This document shows positions 36,981 to 45,755 of a stretch of DNA of 64,000 bases, one piece after another; position 1 is the first letter of the stretch, and every line of letters starts with the position of its first letter. Under the pieces are notes generated by a model. It was not told the origin of the DNA, did not search any database, and saw only the letters and a list, made by a program, of their open reading frames with translations. The position numbers and the translations under genes were made by a program. The DNA is from Pseudomonas viridiflava (GTDB taxonomy: Bacteria > Pseudomonadota > Gammaproteobacteria > Pseudomonadales > Pseudomonadaceae): contig NZ_RBTP01000033.1 in NCBI RefSeq assembly GCF_003702045.1, positions 106,493 to 170,492 on the forward strand, written 5' to 3'.

Positions 36981-38537
36981 ATGTCCGATTATCTGCTGCA
37001 AATGAATGGCATCATCAAAATCTTCGACGGCGTCAAAGCCCTGAATGGCATCGATATCAAGGTCCGCGCCGGTGAATGCGTCGGCCTGTGCGGCGAAAAC
37101 GGTGCCGGTAAATCCACGCTGATGAAAGTCCTGTCAGCGGTCTATCCCCATGGCACCTGGGAGGGTGAAATCCTCTGGGACGGCCAGCCACTCAAGGCGC
37201 AATCGATCAGCGAAACCGAAGCCGCAGGCATCGTCATCATCCATCAGGAACTGACCTTGGTGCCTGACCTGTCGGTGGCGGAAAACATCTTCATGGGCCA
37301 TGAGCTGACCCTGCGCGGCGGTCGGATGAACTACCCCGCCATGATCCACCGTGCCGAAGCGCTGATGCGTGAACTCAAGGTCCCGGACATGAACGTGGCG
37401 CTACCGGTTTCGCAATACGGCGGCGGTTACCAGCAACTGGTGGAAATCGCCAAGGCGCTGAACAAACAGGCGCGACTGCTGATCCTGGATGAACCCTCCT
37501 CGGCGCTGACCCGCTCGGAAATCGAGGTGCTGCTGGACATCATTCGCGACCTCAAGGCCAAGGGTGTGGCGTGTGTCTATATCTCCCACAAGCTCGATGA
37601 AGTCGCTGCGGTGTGCGACACCATTTCGGTGATTCGCGACGGCAAACACATCGCCACCACCGCGATGGCCGACATGGACATCCCTAAAATCATCACCCAG
37701 ATGGTCGGCCGGGAAATGAGCAACCTCTACCCCACGGAGCCCCACGAAGTGGGTGAGGTGATGTTTGAGGCCCGCCACTTCACCTGCTACGACGTCGACA
37801 ACCCGAAGCGCAAACGGGTCGACGACATTTCATTCACGCTCAAACGCGGCGAGATTCTCGGCATTGCCGGGCTGGTCGGGGCCGGCCGCACGGAACTGGT
37901 GTCGGCGCTGTTCGGGGCCTACCCCGGTCGCTATGAAGGCGAGGTCTGGCTGGAGGGCCAGCAGATCGACACGCGCACGCCGCTCAAATCGATCCGCGCC
38001 GGGCTGTGCATGGTCCCGGAAGATCGCAAGCGCCAAGGCATCATCCCGGACCTGGGCGTGGGCCAGAACATCACCCTCGCCGTGCTGGACAGCTACTCGA
38101 AGATGACCCGCATCGACGCCGAAGCCGAACTGGGCAGCATCGACCGGGAAATCTCGCGCATGCACCTCAAGACTGCGAGCCCCTTTCTACCGATCACCAG
38201 CCTGTCCGGCGGCAATCAGCAGAAGGCCGTGCTGGCCAAAATGCTGCTCACCAAACCGCGCGTACTGATCCTCGATGAGCCCACGCGCGGCGTCGATGTC
38301 GGTGCCAAATATGAGATTTATAAACTGATGGGCGCGCTGGCAGCGGCTGGCGTGTCGATCATCATGGTGTCTTCGGAGCTGGCCGAAGTGCTGGGCGTCT
38401 CCGACCGCGTGCTGGTGATTGGCGAAGGACAGTTGCGTGGCGACTTCATCAATCAGGACCTCACCCAGGAGCAAGTGCTTGCCGCCGCGCTCAGCCATCC
38501 CGATAGCCATCACCATAATGATCGGAAGACCGCGTAG
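36981..38537 (+). CDS. xylG: D-xylose ABC transporter, ATP-binding protein
   Basis: A 518-residue double ATPase of the sugar (CUT2) type. The first domain has Walker [10 protein letters not shown], signature-like [16 protein letters not shown] and Walker [12 protein letters not shown]. The second has GLVGAGRTE (degenerate Walker A), [13 protein letters not shown] and [13 protein letters not shown]. It powers xylose import with XylH. The ATG at 36981 begins [15 protein letters not shown], matching homologues, rather than the upstream TTG in the same frame. Confidence 0.94.
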   Translation: MSDYLLQMNGIIKIFDGVKALNGIDIKVRAGECVGLCGENGAGKSTLMKVLSAVYPHGTWEGEILWDGQPLKAQSISETEAAGIVIIHQELTLVPDLSVAENIFMGHELTLRGGRMNYPAMIHRAEALMRELKVPDMNVALPVSQYGGGYQQLVEIAKALNKQARLLILDEPSSALTRSEIEVLLDIIRDLKAKGVACVYISHKLDEVAAVCDTISVIRDGKHIATTAMADMDIPKIITQMVGREMSNLYPTEPHEVGEVMFEARHFTCYDVDNPKRKRVDDISFTLKRGEILGIAGLVGAGRTELVSALFGAYPGRYEGEVWLEGQQIDTRTPLKSIRAGLCMVPEDRKRQGIIPDLGVGQNITLAVLDSYSKMTRIDAEAELGSIDREISRMHLKTASPFLPITSLSGGNQQKAVLAKMLLTKPRVLILDEPTRGVDVGAKYEIYKLMGALAAAGVSIIMVSSELAEVLGVSDRVLVIGEGQLRGDFINQDLTQEQVLAAALSHPDSHHHNDRKTA

Positions 38538-39674
38538 ATGAATCAGGTCAAACAGCTCTTCTCCCGCTACAAAATGCTCGCGCTGGTCATCGCTGTGGCG
38601 ATCATCTGGCTGTTCTTCAGTTGGCAGACAGAAGGAGGTTTCCTGACCCCGCGCAATCTGTCCAACCTGCTGCGGCAGATGTCGATCACCGGCATCCTCG
38701 CCTGCGGCATGGTGCTGGTGATCATCAGCGGCGAAATCGACCTGTCGGTAGGCTCATTGCTCGGCCTGTTGGGCGGGCTGGCCGCGATCCTCGATGTGGT
38801 CTACCACATACCGTTGCTGGCCAATTTGAGCCTTGTCGCGCTGTGTGGACTGATGATCGGCCTGGCCAACGGCTACATGACCGCCTACCTGCGTATCCCG
38901 TCATTCATCGTCGGCCTGGGCGGCATGCTGGCGTTCCGCGGCATCCTCTTGGGCATCACTGGCGGCACTACCATTGCGCCCGTGTCGCCGGAGCTGGTGT
39001 ACGTCGGCCAAGGCTACCTGCCACATGCGGTCGGCACCGGCCTGGGCATCGTCCTCTTCGCCTTGACCCTGTTCCTGACCTGGCGCCAGCGCCGCAACCG
39101 CGCCCTGCACGGCCTGGCCGCCCACTCTATGGTTCGCGACGCCACACGCGTGGTACTGATCGGTGCAGTGCTGGCCGGCTTCGTCTACACCCTCAACAGC
39201 TACGATGGCATTCCGGTTCCAGTGCTGCTTCTGCTGGTCCTGCTCGGCGTATTCAGCTACGTCACCAGCCAGACCGTGTTCGGCCGCCGGGTTTACTCAG
39301 TCGGCAGCAACATGGAAGCCACGCGCCTGTCGGGCATCAACGTGCAAGCCGTCAAACTGTGGATCTTCGGCATCATGGGCGTCATGTGCGCCCTTGCCGG
39401 CATGGTCAACACCGCCCGCCTCGCGGCAGGCTCACCTTCGGCCGGCAACATGGGCGAACTCGACGCCATCGCCGCCTGCTTCATCGGCGGAACATCGATG
39501 CGTGGCGGGTCAGGCACGGTCTACGGCGCGCTGCTGGGAGCGCTGGTGATTACGAGCCTGGACAACGGCATGTCCATGCTGGATGTGGACAGCTACTGGC
39601 AGATGATCGTGAAGGGCAGCATTTTGGTGCTGGCGGTTTGGGTGGATGTGAGTACGCGGACGGGGCGGCGGTAG
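38538..39674 (+). CDS. xylH: D-xylose ABC transporter, permease
   Basis: A 378-residue CUT2 permease with about 10 transmembrane helices (LALVIAVAIIWLFFSW, GMVLVIISGEIDLSVGSLLGLLGGLAA, IPSFIVGLGGMLAFRGI). The coupling region SIVGG-like stretch is IAACFIGGTSMRGGSGTVYGALLGALVI. Its ATG follows the xylG stop directly, so translation is coupled. It ends the xyl operon; a gap of 15 bp separates it from convergent mqsA. Confidence 0.94.
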   Translation: MNQVKQLFSRYKMLALVIAVAIIWLFFSWQTEGGFLTPRNLSNLLRQMSITGILACGMVLVIISGEIDLSVGSLLGLLGGLAAILDVVYHIPLLANLSLVALCGLMIGLANGYMTAYLRIPSFIVGLGGMLAFRGILLGITGGTTIAPVSPELVYVGQGYLPHAVGTGLGIVLFALTLFLTWRQRRNRALHGLAAHSMVRDATRVVLIGAVLAGFVYTLNSYDGIPVPVLLLLVLLGVFSYVTSQTVFGRRVYSVGSNMEATRLSGINVQAVKLWIFGIMGVMCALAGMVNTARLAAGSPSAGNMGELDAIAACFIGGTSMRGGSGTVYGALLGALVITSLDNGMSMLDVDSYWQMIVKGSILVLAVWVDVSTRTGRR

Positions 39675-39689
39675 TCCGGGGTTGAAGCG

Positions 39690-40091
39690 CTAAGCTGTTC
39701 GGACTTCGCTCAGAAGCTCGGGGTGTCGATCCAGCAGCCTGAGCAGCTTGATCAATGCAAGGGGCGGTTTCGTCTTGCCGTTTTCATAGCGTGAAAACGC
39801 ATTGACACCTCCGCCGAAAATTTCCGCCGCCTCGCGCTGATCAAGCGCCAGCTTCTTGCGAACCGTGGTGATGAACGCCGGGTCCACAATCGAAGCGTTC
39901 ACCTGCTTGTTGAACTCAAGCATCGCAGTGCTGACCCGGGTGGATTCGATCGAATCCAGGATCGCCTCGCCACACGCAGGGCAATAATCGCCTGTCACAA
40001 GAGGGATTAAAGTCGATTCGGTTTTGTACACGTATGACATATCACGCCTGTCATGCACCAACTCTGCCGCGCCACAAGATGGGCATTTCAT
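39690..40091 (-). CDS. mqsA: Antitoxin MqsA
   Basis: A 133-residue antitoxin and autorepressor. The N-terminal zinc domain has Cys3, Cys6, Cys37 and Cys40 (MKCPSCG and DYCPACG), all four ligands of E. coli MqsA. The C-terminal HTH is KKLALDQREAAEIFGGGVNAFSRYENG, with the DNA-reading Asn and Arg of NAFSR conserved. It neutralises MqsR and binds the mqsRA promoter. ATG at 40091 has AAGGAG 8 nt upstream; a GTG two codons earlier overlaps the mqsR stop but is too close to that site. Confidence 0.95.
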   Translation of the reverse strand: MKCPSCGAAELVHDRRDMSYVYKTESTLIPLVTGDYCPACGEAILDSIESTRVSTAMLEFNKQVNASIVDPAFITTVRKKLALDQREAAEIFGGGVNAFSRYENGKTKPPLALIKLLRLLDRHPELLSEVRTA

Positions 40092-40093
40092 GT

Positions 40094-40396
40094 TCACAGC
40101 TCCTTGAAGGACACGATGAGCACGTCATCAATGACCGTAAGTTTGAGGTAGACCTCTCCCGCAACCGTCTTGCAACGATAAACGTCCTGCCAGATCCGAT
40201 GGTCCGCATGTGTTGTCATGCTTTTGTAGAAATCTGATGCGGCCAAAGCTCTGACGATCCCGACAATGCCGTCAAAATCGAAGCCCAGCGCCGCGCCACC
40301 CATCAGAGCCGAGCGCGTCGAGCGGACCTTCCCCGCTTCAATCAGGCTTCTGACGACAGTCAGTTTGCAGTGAGGTGTCCTTTTCTCAACGCTCAA
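40094..40396 (-). CDS. mqsR: mRNA interferase toxin MqsR
   Basis: A 100-residue RelE-fold endoribonuclease that cleaves mRNA at GCU sites in E. coli. The active residues Lys56, Gln68, Tyr81 and Lys96 of E. coli are present here as Lys58, Gln70, Tyr83 and Lys98, shifted by two because the N-terminus is two residues longer. Identical stretches include DFYKSMTT and IWQDVYR. No ATG or GTG exists before EKRTPH in this frame; the only start is TTG at 40396, 3 bp after the operator palindrome. mqsR precedes mqsA, the reverse of most toxin-antitoxin operons. Confidence 0.93.
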   Translation of the reverse strand: MSVEKRTPHCKLTVVRSLIEAGKVRSTRSALMGGAALGFDFDGIVGIVRALAASDFYKSMTTHADHRIWQDVYRCKTVAGEVYLKLTVIDDVLIVSFKEL

Positions 40397-40399
40397 AAA

Positions 40400-40434
40400 T
40401 TAACCTACTTGGTTTAAATTGGCAAGTAGGTTAA
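40400..40434. promoter_or_regulatory. MqsA operator palindrome
   Basis: TTAACCTACTT (40400-40410) and AAGTAGGTTAA (40424-40434) are a perfect 11-bp inverted repeat with a 13-bp spacer. The outer AACCT/AGGTT half-sites equal those bound by E. coli MqsA, but the spacer is far longer than the 2-4 bp there. On the minus strand it ends 3 bp before the mqsR TTG, so its AGTAGGTTAA arm may also act as the ribosome site. Confidence 0.75.
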
Positions 40435-40596
40435 TTGAGATGACTAGCGCAGGCTAGGCTGGGTTTGTAGCTGGGCGTAACAGAGGTTGTTGATCTGTTC
40501 GGTGCGGCCTAAACGATACGGGAAAGATGCGTCAAAACATGCCGGAACTCGTCACACCCACGAATTTGTCTCAACAGCCCTAACAGAACGGAAACG

Positions 40597-40630
40597 AAAA
40601 AGCCCCAGAAGCATCGCTTCTGGGGCTTTA
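40597..40630 (-). terminator. Terminator after tRNA-Ser
   Basis: AGCCCCAGAAGC (40601-40612) pairs with GCTTCTGGGGCT (40616-40627) over ATC. The minus-strand transcript then meets an A-run complement (40597-40601), giving U5. It lies 7 bp after the tRNA 3' end. Confidence 0.9.
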
Positions 40631-40636
40631 AGTATA

Positions 40637-40726
40637 TGGCGGAGAGATAGGGATTCGAACCCTAGGTACCGGTGAAGGTACAACGGATTTCGAATCCGTC
40701 CCATTCGGCCACTCTGGCATCTCTCC
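40637..40726 (-). tRNA. tRNA-Ser (anticodon CGA)
   Basis: Read on the minus strand from 40726: acceptor stem GGAGAGA pairs with TCTCTCC, an anticodon stem ACGGA/TCCGT encloses loop TTCGAAA (anticodon CGA), a long type II variable arm follows, and the T-arm is GGGTTCGAATCCC. The encoded 3' end is GCCA. Length 90 nt fits tRNA-Ser. In P. aeruginosa the matching tRNA also flanks purC. Confidence 0.96.
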
Positions 40727-40818
40727 AACGGCGCGCATCATAACAGCATCAAGACGTAACGCGAAGCCCTAAGGGCATTTTTTTTCGTGCTATCAAACGC
40801 TTGCGTCGTTTTTGCAGC

Positions 40819-41529
40819 TTAAAGCGGTACACCCAGACGGTTGGCGACTTCTTCGTAGGCTTCGATGACATCACCGAGGCCTTGGCGGAAGCGGTCTTTG
40901 TCCATCTTCTTGCGGGTGTCTTTGTCCCACAGACGGCAACCGTCGGGGCTGAACTCGTCGCCCAGGACGATTTCACCGTGGAACACGCCGAATTCAAGCT
41001 TGAAGTCGACCAGCAACAGGCCTGCGTCGTCGAACAGCTTCTGCAGGACTTCGTTGACCTTGAGCGACAGTTCTTTCATGCGAACCAGTTGCTCGGCGGT
41101 GCCCCAACCGAATGCCACGACATGGGATTCGTTGATGAACGGGTCGCCCTTGGCGTCGTCCTTGAGGAACAGTTCGAAGGTGTACGGATCGAGCTTGGTA
41201 CCTTCTTCGATGCCCAAGCGCTTGACCAGGCTGCCGGCAGCGTAGTTACGTACGACGCACTCGACCGGGATCATGTCCAGTTTCTTGACCAGGCATTCGT
41301 TATCGCCCAGCAGTGCGTCGAATTGGGTCGGAACGCCCGCTTCTTCCAGCTTCTGCATGATGAAGGCGTTGAACTTGTTGTTCACCATGCCTTTGCGGTC
41401 CAGCTGTTCGATGCGCTTGCCGTCGAACGCCGAGGTGTCGTTACGGAACAGCAGGATCAAGCGGTCAGCGTCGTCGGTCTTGTAAACCGACTTGGCTTTG
41501 CCGCGGTAGAGTTCTTCACGTTTTTCCAT
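40819..41529 (-). CDS. purC: SAICAR synthetase
   Basis: A 236-residue ATP-dependent ligase joining aspartate to CAIR in purine synthesis. It starts [20 protein letters not shown] (nucleotide-binding loop GKAKSVY), with [23 protein letters not shown] and LVDFKLEFG as family motifs. Length matches E. coli PurC. It lies at the end of the dapA-bamC-MBL-purC group; a 28-bp gap separates it from the MBL gene. Confidence 0.95.
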   Translation of the reverse strand: MEKREELYRGKAKSVYKTDDADRLILLFRNDTSAFDGKRIEQLDRKGMVNNKFNAFIMQKLEEAGVPTQFDALLGDNECLVKKLDMIPVECVVRNYAAGSLVKRLGIEEGTKLDPYTFELFLKDDAKGDPFINESHVVAFGWGTAEQLVRMKELSLKVNEVLQKLFDDAGLLLVDFKLEFGVFHGEIVLGDEFSPDGCRLWDKDTRKKMDKDRFRQGLGDVIEAYEEVANRLGVPL

Positions 41530-41557
41530 GATGGGCTCCGCTTGCTAAGTAGTTGGG

Positions 41558-42316
41558 CTAGGCGATGTGTCGCCAGTCGAGCCCTGAATCTTGATCGGCC
41601 AATTGTAGCCAGTCCGGGTCGCACCCAAGGGTGTCGACAAAACATTGCCGGGCCAGATGCGGCAGGTTGTTCTTGCTGCTGAGATGAGCCAGCACGAGGT
41701 GCTGCAAGCCCTGCCATCCCAGTTCGCTCACCAGGTTGGCAGCCTGATGGTTGTTCAAATGTCCTGTTTCACAGCCCACGCGCTGCTTGAGGAAGACCGG
41801 ATAATGGCCTCGGGCAAGCATGTCGCGGCAGTGATTGGCTTCGATCATCAAGGCATCCAGGCCGTGATAACGCTGCAGCACGTTCGGGCAATAAGACCCA
41901 AGATCGGTCAACAAACCAAAGCGGCGCCGACCATCATTGAAGACGAATTGCGTGGGTTCGAGCGCATCGTGCGAGACGGACACCACATCGATGTCCAGCG
42001 CACCAACCTGTAACCGCTCGCCACCGGTCAACAATCCCGCTGCTTCGACCGGCTTGCGCATCCCGCGCAACGTGCCGCCGCTGAGGTAGACCGGCAAATT
42101 GTAGCGTCGAGACAGCAAACCCACGCCATGCACATGATCGGCATGTTCGTGGGTCACCAAAATCGCGCTCAGTTGTTCGCCAGCGACACCCAGACGAGCC
42201 AGGCGCCGCTCGGTTTCCCGCAGGGAGAAACCGCAATCGACCAACACGTACGTATCGTTGCTTGCGACCAGCGTGCCGTTGCCACGGCTGCCGCTGCCCA
42301 GAACCGCGAAGCGCAC
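41558..42316 (-). CDS. Metallo-beta-lactamase fold hydrolase (YycJ-like)
   Basis: 252 residues with the MBL motif VTHEHADHVHGVG (HxHxDH) and further metal ligands in MIEANHCRDML and TGHLNNHQAANLV. This subgroup (YycJ/WalJ-like) includes nucleases and phosphodiesterases. It starts with GTG (RFAVLGSGSRGN), immediately after the bamC TAA stop, so the two are translationally coupled. Substrate unknown. Confidence 0.85.
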   Translation of the reverse strand: MRFAVLGSGSRGNGTLVASNDTYVLVDCGFSLRETERRLARLGVAGEQLSAILVTHEHADHVHGVGLLSRRYNLPVYLSGGTLRGMRKPVEAAGLLTGGERLQVGALDIDVVSVSHDALEPTQFVFNDGRRRFGLLTDLGSYCPNVLQRYHGLDALMIEANHCRDMLARGHYPVFLKQRVGCETGHLNNHQAANLVSELGWQGLQHLVLAHLSSKNNLPHLARQCFVDTLGCDPDWLQLADQDSGLDWRHIA

Positions 42317-43435
42317 TTAACCCAGGTTGTCTTGAATAACGCTCAATACGCGGCGGGCGACATCTGCCGGCGCAACGGTATTGATGTTCTTCTCGACCGT
42401 GACCTGAACGTTGTCACCCACCTTGCTCAGGCGAACCTGATAGCGCTCGGCACGTGCATCGATCTCTTCCTTGCTGGTCTTGCTGCCGAACATGCGGCCG
42501 AAGAAACCAGGCTCGTTTTCAGGCTTTTGAGCCTTCTCTGCGAGGTTGATGTAGTAAAGGCCCAGACTGCGGTTGATGTCTTCGACACGCCAGTCACCCT
42601 GGTCCAGCGCACGGCCGACACTCGACCAGGCACGATCCAGATCGGCACCCAGGTTCAGGACCGGGTTGCCGCTGCCGTCTTCACTCAGGGCAACACGGCT
42701 TGGAGTATCGAAGTCACGCGCTGCCAGGAGGGAAATGGAACCGCCCTTCTCGGCGTTGCGGCTCATGCTGGCCAGCAGATCGTCGGTCAGCGCGGCATCC
42801 AGGCCCAGGTTGGTGGTGCGGTTCGGGAACGCCACATCGGCGGTGCTGCCTGCCGGACGTTCGACGCTGACCACATACACTTCACTGGTGTTGCGCTGCA
42901 CGCCCGGTTCGATGCGAACCCGCACGCGGGTTTGCGAATCGCTCGAGACGCCGCTGGCCGTCAGACGCTTGGCCACCGAAGCGGACAATTCGTCGAGGCG
43001 CTGCCAGGAGGAGCTGAATTCGCCGGTCTGCGGACGCTCTTCTGCGATGCGGAAGCCGTTGTCTTCGAAGTACTGATGCGCAACCGGCCAGACTTCGGCA
43101 GGTTGGCGCTGAGCCAGGATCCAGTGAGCGTCACCGCTCTTCTGCAGACTGAAATCGCTCGAGTCGGCAGTCGTTCCCAGCGGCAGCGGACGCGGAACGA
43201 CGTATTCACCGTCCTTCTGCGTGCTGTCGGCCACGTTGCGCGGAATCGGCAACAGCGGGTCCAGGCGTTTGACGCCCGTGACGTCGGCGGGCACCTGCAT
43301 CGGAGCCGTCTGGGAGGCCTGAAGGTAATCGCTGCCGCGATCGCGGAAGTAACCGTCTTCACCCCACAGCCAACCGCAACCACTGGTGCTGGAGATAATC
43401 AAGGCAAGTGCAGAAAGTCCGGCCAATCGCTTCAT
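42317..43435 (-). CDS. bamC: Outer membrane assembly lipoprotein BamC
   Basis: A 372-residue lipoprotein of the BAM complex, which inserts outer-membrane proteins. The lipobox is TSGC with Cys20 after a 19-residue signal. An unstructured proline-rich N-terminus ([19 protein letters not shown]) and two helix-grip domains follow, as in E. coli BamC. ATG at 43435 ([13 protein letters not shown]) is used. It lies 18 bp after dapA, in the conserved dapA-bamC order. Confidence 0.92.
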   Translation of the reverse strand: MKRLAGLSALALIISSTSGCGWLWGEDGYFRDRGSDYLQASQTAPMQVPADVTGVKRLDPLLPIPRNVADSTQKDGEYVVPRPLPLGTTADSSDFSLQKSGDAHWILAQRQPAEVWPVAHQYFEDNGFRIAEERPQTGEFSSSWQRLDELSASVAKRLTASGVSSDSQTRVRVRIEPGVQRNTSEVYVVSVERPAGSTADVAFPNRTTNLGLDAALTDDLLASMSRNAEKGGSISLLAARDFDTPSRVALSEDGSGNPVLNLGADLDRAWSSVGRALDQGDWRVEDINRSLGLYYINLAEKAQKPENEPGFFGRMFGSKTSKEEIDARAERYQVRLSKVGDNVQVTVEKNINTVAPADVARRVLSVIQDNLG

Positions 43436-43453
43436 TGCGTAATGCTTCCTCAA

Positions 43454-44332
43454 TTAAACCAGGACGCCGGACTGGCGCATGGCCTGTCGCAGCGGTTCGT
43501 GACAGGCTTCGCTGAGCCAGGTGAGCGGCAGACGGATACCGTCAGGCATCATACCCATTTCATGCAAGGCCCACTTCACGGGGATAGGGTTGGATTCGAT
43601 AAACAGTGTGTTGTTGAGCGGCATGAGCGTTTCATGAATCGCCCGGGCTGCTTCGGCATCGCCACGCATGGCCGCTGCGCACAGATCGCTCATGGCGCGC
43701 GGGGCAACGTTGGCCGTGACCGAGATATTGCCTTTGCCGCCCAGCAGCATCAATTCGACAGCCGTGGCGTCGTCACCGGAATACACCAGGAAGTCGCTGC
43801 TGACGCCGGCAAGAATGTCACGGGCCCGCTGCAGGTTACCGGTGGCTTCCTTGATGCCGATGATGTTCTTCACGGCAGACAGGCGCACGACGGTTTCCGG
43901 CAGCATGTCACAGGCGGTACGGCCTGGCACGTTGTAGAGAATCTGCGGAATGTCGACCGCGTTGGCGATGTGGCTGAAATGCTGGAACAGGCCTTCCTGG
44001 GTCGGCTTGTTGTAGTAAGGCGTCACCAGCAGGCAAGCGTCGGCACCTGCAGTCTTGGCATTGGTGGTCAGTTCGACCGCTTCACGCGTTGAATTGGCGC
44101 CTGTGCCGGCAATCACCGGAATACGGCCTTTCACCTGATCGACCACGCGACGGATGACTTCGATGTGTTCGTGCACATCGAGCGTCGCCGACTCGCCCGT
44201 GGTGCCGACGGCAACAATGGCGTTGGTGCCCTCTTGCAAGTGGAAGTCCACCAGTTTGCTCAGGCTGTCCCAGTCAAGACGACCTTGTGCATCCATCGGT
44301 GTGACCAGTGCCACCATACTGCCCGCAATCAT
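43454..44332 (-). CDS. dapA: 4-hydroxy-tetrahydrodipicolinate synthase
   Basis: A 292-residue class I aldolase condensing pyruvate and aspartate semialdehyde in lysine/diaminopimelate synthesis. The Schiff-base lysine lies in IGIKEATGN, and the proton relay includes GTTGESAT, YYNKPTQEG and YNVPGRTACD. ATG at 44332 starts MIAGSMVALVTPM as in the family; the longer frame adds unrelated residues. Confidence 0.95.
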   Translation of the reverse strand: MIAGSMVALVTPMDAQGRLDWDSLSKLVDFHLQEGTNAIVAVGTTGESATLDVHEHIEVIRRVVDQVKGRIPVIAGTGANSTREAVELTTNAKTAGADACLLVTPYYNKPTQEGLFQHFSHIANAVDIPQILYNVPGRTACDMLPETVVRLSAVKNIIGIKEATGNLQRARDILAGVSSDFLVYSGDDATAVELMLLGGKGNISVTANVAPRAMSDLCAAAMRGDAEAARAIHETLMPLNNTLFIESNPIPVKWALHEMGMMPDGIRLPLTWLSEACHEPLRQAMRQSGVLV

Positions 44333-44657
44333 GCAACCGCTCCTGCCGGAAAAAGAGAGCCGTAATGGTACTGGCGCTATCATGCTTGTACAAGCGAAGT
44401 ACCGCGCTCTGAGCATTCCCCTGAGCGATGGTTTTCGCTACCCTTCGTCCTTTGATCGGTACTGGTCACCTGCGCACCTCGCTCAATCGGTCGAATTTGT
44501 CGCCAGAAGCCCTGCCCCAGCGCACTCCAGCCCAGCATTGGCTTTGTCATGCAGGCAAGGCGTGCCGGGGCCAAGGTCGGCATCCGGCGCTCTCGATTGT
44601 CGAAAAAGCCCCGCAAGTCCAAAAAAGTACCGACCGCTCATCGTCTAGGAATGCTGC
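44333..44657. other. Intergenic region between dapA and gcvR
   Basis: About 325 bp between divergent genes; it should hold both promoters. AATGGTACTGG and a short palindrome GCTTGTACAAGC (44386-44397) are visible near dapA. I see no additional gene; short frames here lack ribosome sites and family features. Confidence 0.45.
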
Positions 44658-45221
44658 ATGTCGTCCACCCCCACAGTTCGCGAACAATTCCTTGTCATCA
44701 GTGCCCTTGGCGCAAATCCCATGGAGCTGACCAACGTCCTGTGCCGAGCCAGCCATGAAAACCGCTGCTCGGTGGTTACCTCGCGCCTGACCCGCCACGG
44801 CGAGTGCAGCGCACTGATCCTTCAGGTTTCAGGCAGCTGGGATGCTCTGGCACGCCTTGAAACCGGCCTGCCGGGTCTTGCCAAGAAGCATGCGTTCACG
44901 ATCAGCGTCGTGCGCAGTGCTACCTCGGAGAGCCGCCCGGAAGCCCTGCCCTATGTGGCCTACGTCAGTTCGGCGTACCGCCCGGACATCATCAATGAGC
45001 TGTGCCAGTTCTTCATCGACCACAACGTCGAACTGGAGAACCTGATCTGTGATACCTATCAGGCCCCGCAAACAGGCGGCACCATGCTCAACGCCACCTT
45101 CACCGTCACGCTGCCCGCCGGTACGCAAATCAGTTGGTTGCGTGATCAGTTCCTCGACTTTGCCGATGCACTGAATCTCGACGCGCTGATCGAACCCTGG
45201 CGCCCACAAGCCCCGATGTAA
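44658..45221 (+). CDS. gcvR: Glycine cleavage system regulator GcvR-like (two ACT domains)
   Basis: 187 residues with two ACT domains: VREQFLVISALGANPMELTNVLCRAS and PYVAYVSSAYRPDIINELCQFF. In E. coli GcvR binds glycine and holds GcvA as a repressor. The gene is followed 9 bp later by bcp, the conserved gcvR-bcp pair. No gcv genes are nearby. Confidence 0.9.
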   Translation: MSSTPTVREQFLVISALGANPMELTNVLCRASHENRCSVVTSRLTRHGECSALILQVSGSWDALARLETGLPGLAKKHAFTISVVRSATSESRPEALPYVAYVSSAYRPDIINELCQFFIDHNVELENLICDTYQAPQTGGTMLNATFTVTLPAGTQISWLRDQFLDFADALNLDALIEPWRPQAPM

Positions 45222-45230
45222 GGAATTCTC

Positions 45231-45704
45231 ATGGCCGTTGCAGTAGATCAATCCGTTCCCGACTTCCAGGCTGCCGCCACCAGCGGCCAGACCGTCACCC
45301 TGTCCGAGCTCAAGGGCCAGCAGGTCGTGATCTATTTCTATCCGAAAGACAACACACCAGGCTGCACGACGCAGGGTCAGGACTTTCGCGATCACATCGC
45401 GCAGTTTCAGGCCGCCAACACCGTAGTGCTGGGCGTGTCCCGTGACAGCTTGAAGACCCACGAGAACTTCAAGGCCAAGCAATCGTTTCCGTTTGAGCTG
45501 ATTTCAGACAAGGACGAAGCGGTCTGCCAGTTGTTCGACGTGATCAAGCTCAAGAAGCTGTACGGCAAGGAATACCTTGGCGTCGACCGCAGCACCTTTC
45601 TGATCGACAAGAACGGTGTGCTGCGTCAGGAATGGCGTGGTGTGAAAGTGCCGGGCCATGTGGCCGAAGTACTGGCCCAGGCTGAAGCCCTGAACAAGGC
45701 CTGA
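45231..45704 (+). CDS. bcp: Thiol peroxidase Bcp (PrxQ)
   Basis: A 157-residue peroxiredoxin reducing hydroperoxides in the cytoplasm. The peroxidatic Cys45 is in DNTPGCTTQGQDFRD. Position 50, where E. coli Bcp has its resolving Cys, is Gln, so recycling must use another Cys (for example Cys in EAVCQLF) or an external thiol. I recall the same state in P. aeruginosa. AAGGAATTC precedes the ATG. Confidence 0.92.
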   Translation: MAVAVDQSVPDFQAAATSGQTVTLSELKGQQVVIYFYPKDNTPGCTTQGQDFRDHIAQFQAANTVVLGVSRDSLKTHENFKAKQSFPFELISDKDEAVCQLFDVIKLKKLYGKEYLGVDRSTFLIDKNGVLRQEWRGVKVPGHVAEVLAQAEALNKA

Positions 45705-45711
45705 TGTGAAA

Positions 45712-45744
45712 CATCGCTGCGGCGCGCAATGCACCGCAGCGATG
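45712..45744. terminator. Hairpin between convergent bcp and AI-2E genes
   Basis: CATCGCTGCGG (45712-45722) pairs perfectly with CCGCAGCGATG (45734-45744) over an 11-nt loop. It lies between two convergent stops and could end transcripts from both sides, although no T-run follows. Confidence 0.55.
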
Positions 45745-45755
45745 CTCAACTAACG

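Noticed and set aside
40637..40726. tRNA-Ser as an integration site for an island carrying mqsRA and xyl genes
   Set aside because: No direct repeat of the tRNA 3' end and no integrase were seen on either side in this window.
42128..44092. A 654-codon open frame on the plus strand
   Set aside because: It is the antisense of bamC and dapA, both with clear motifs; long antisense frames are common in GC-rich genes.
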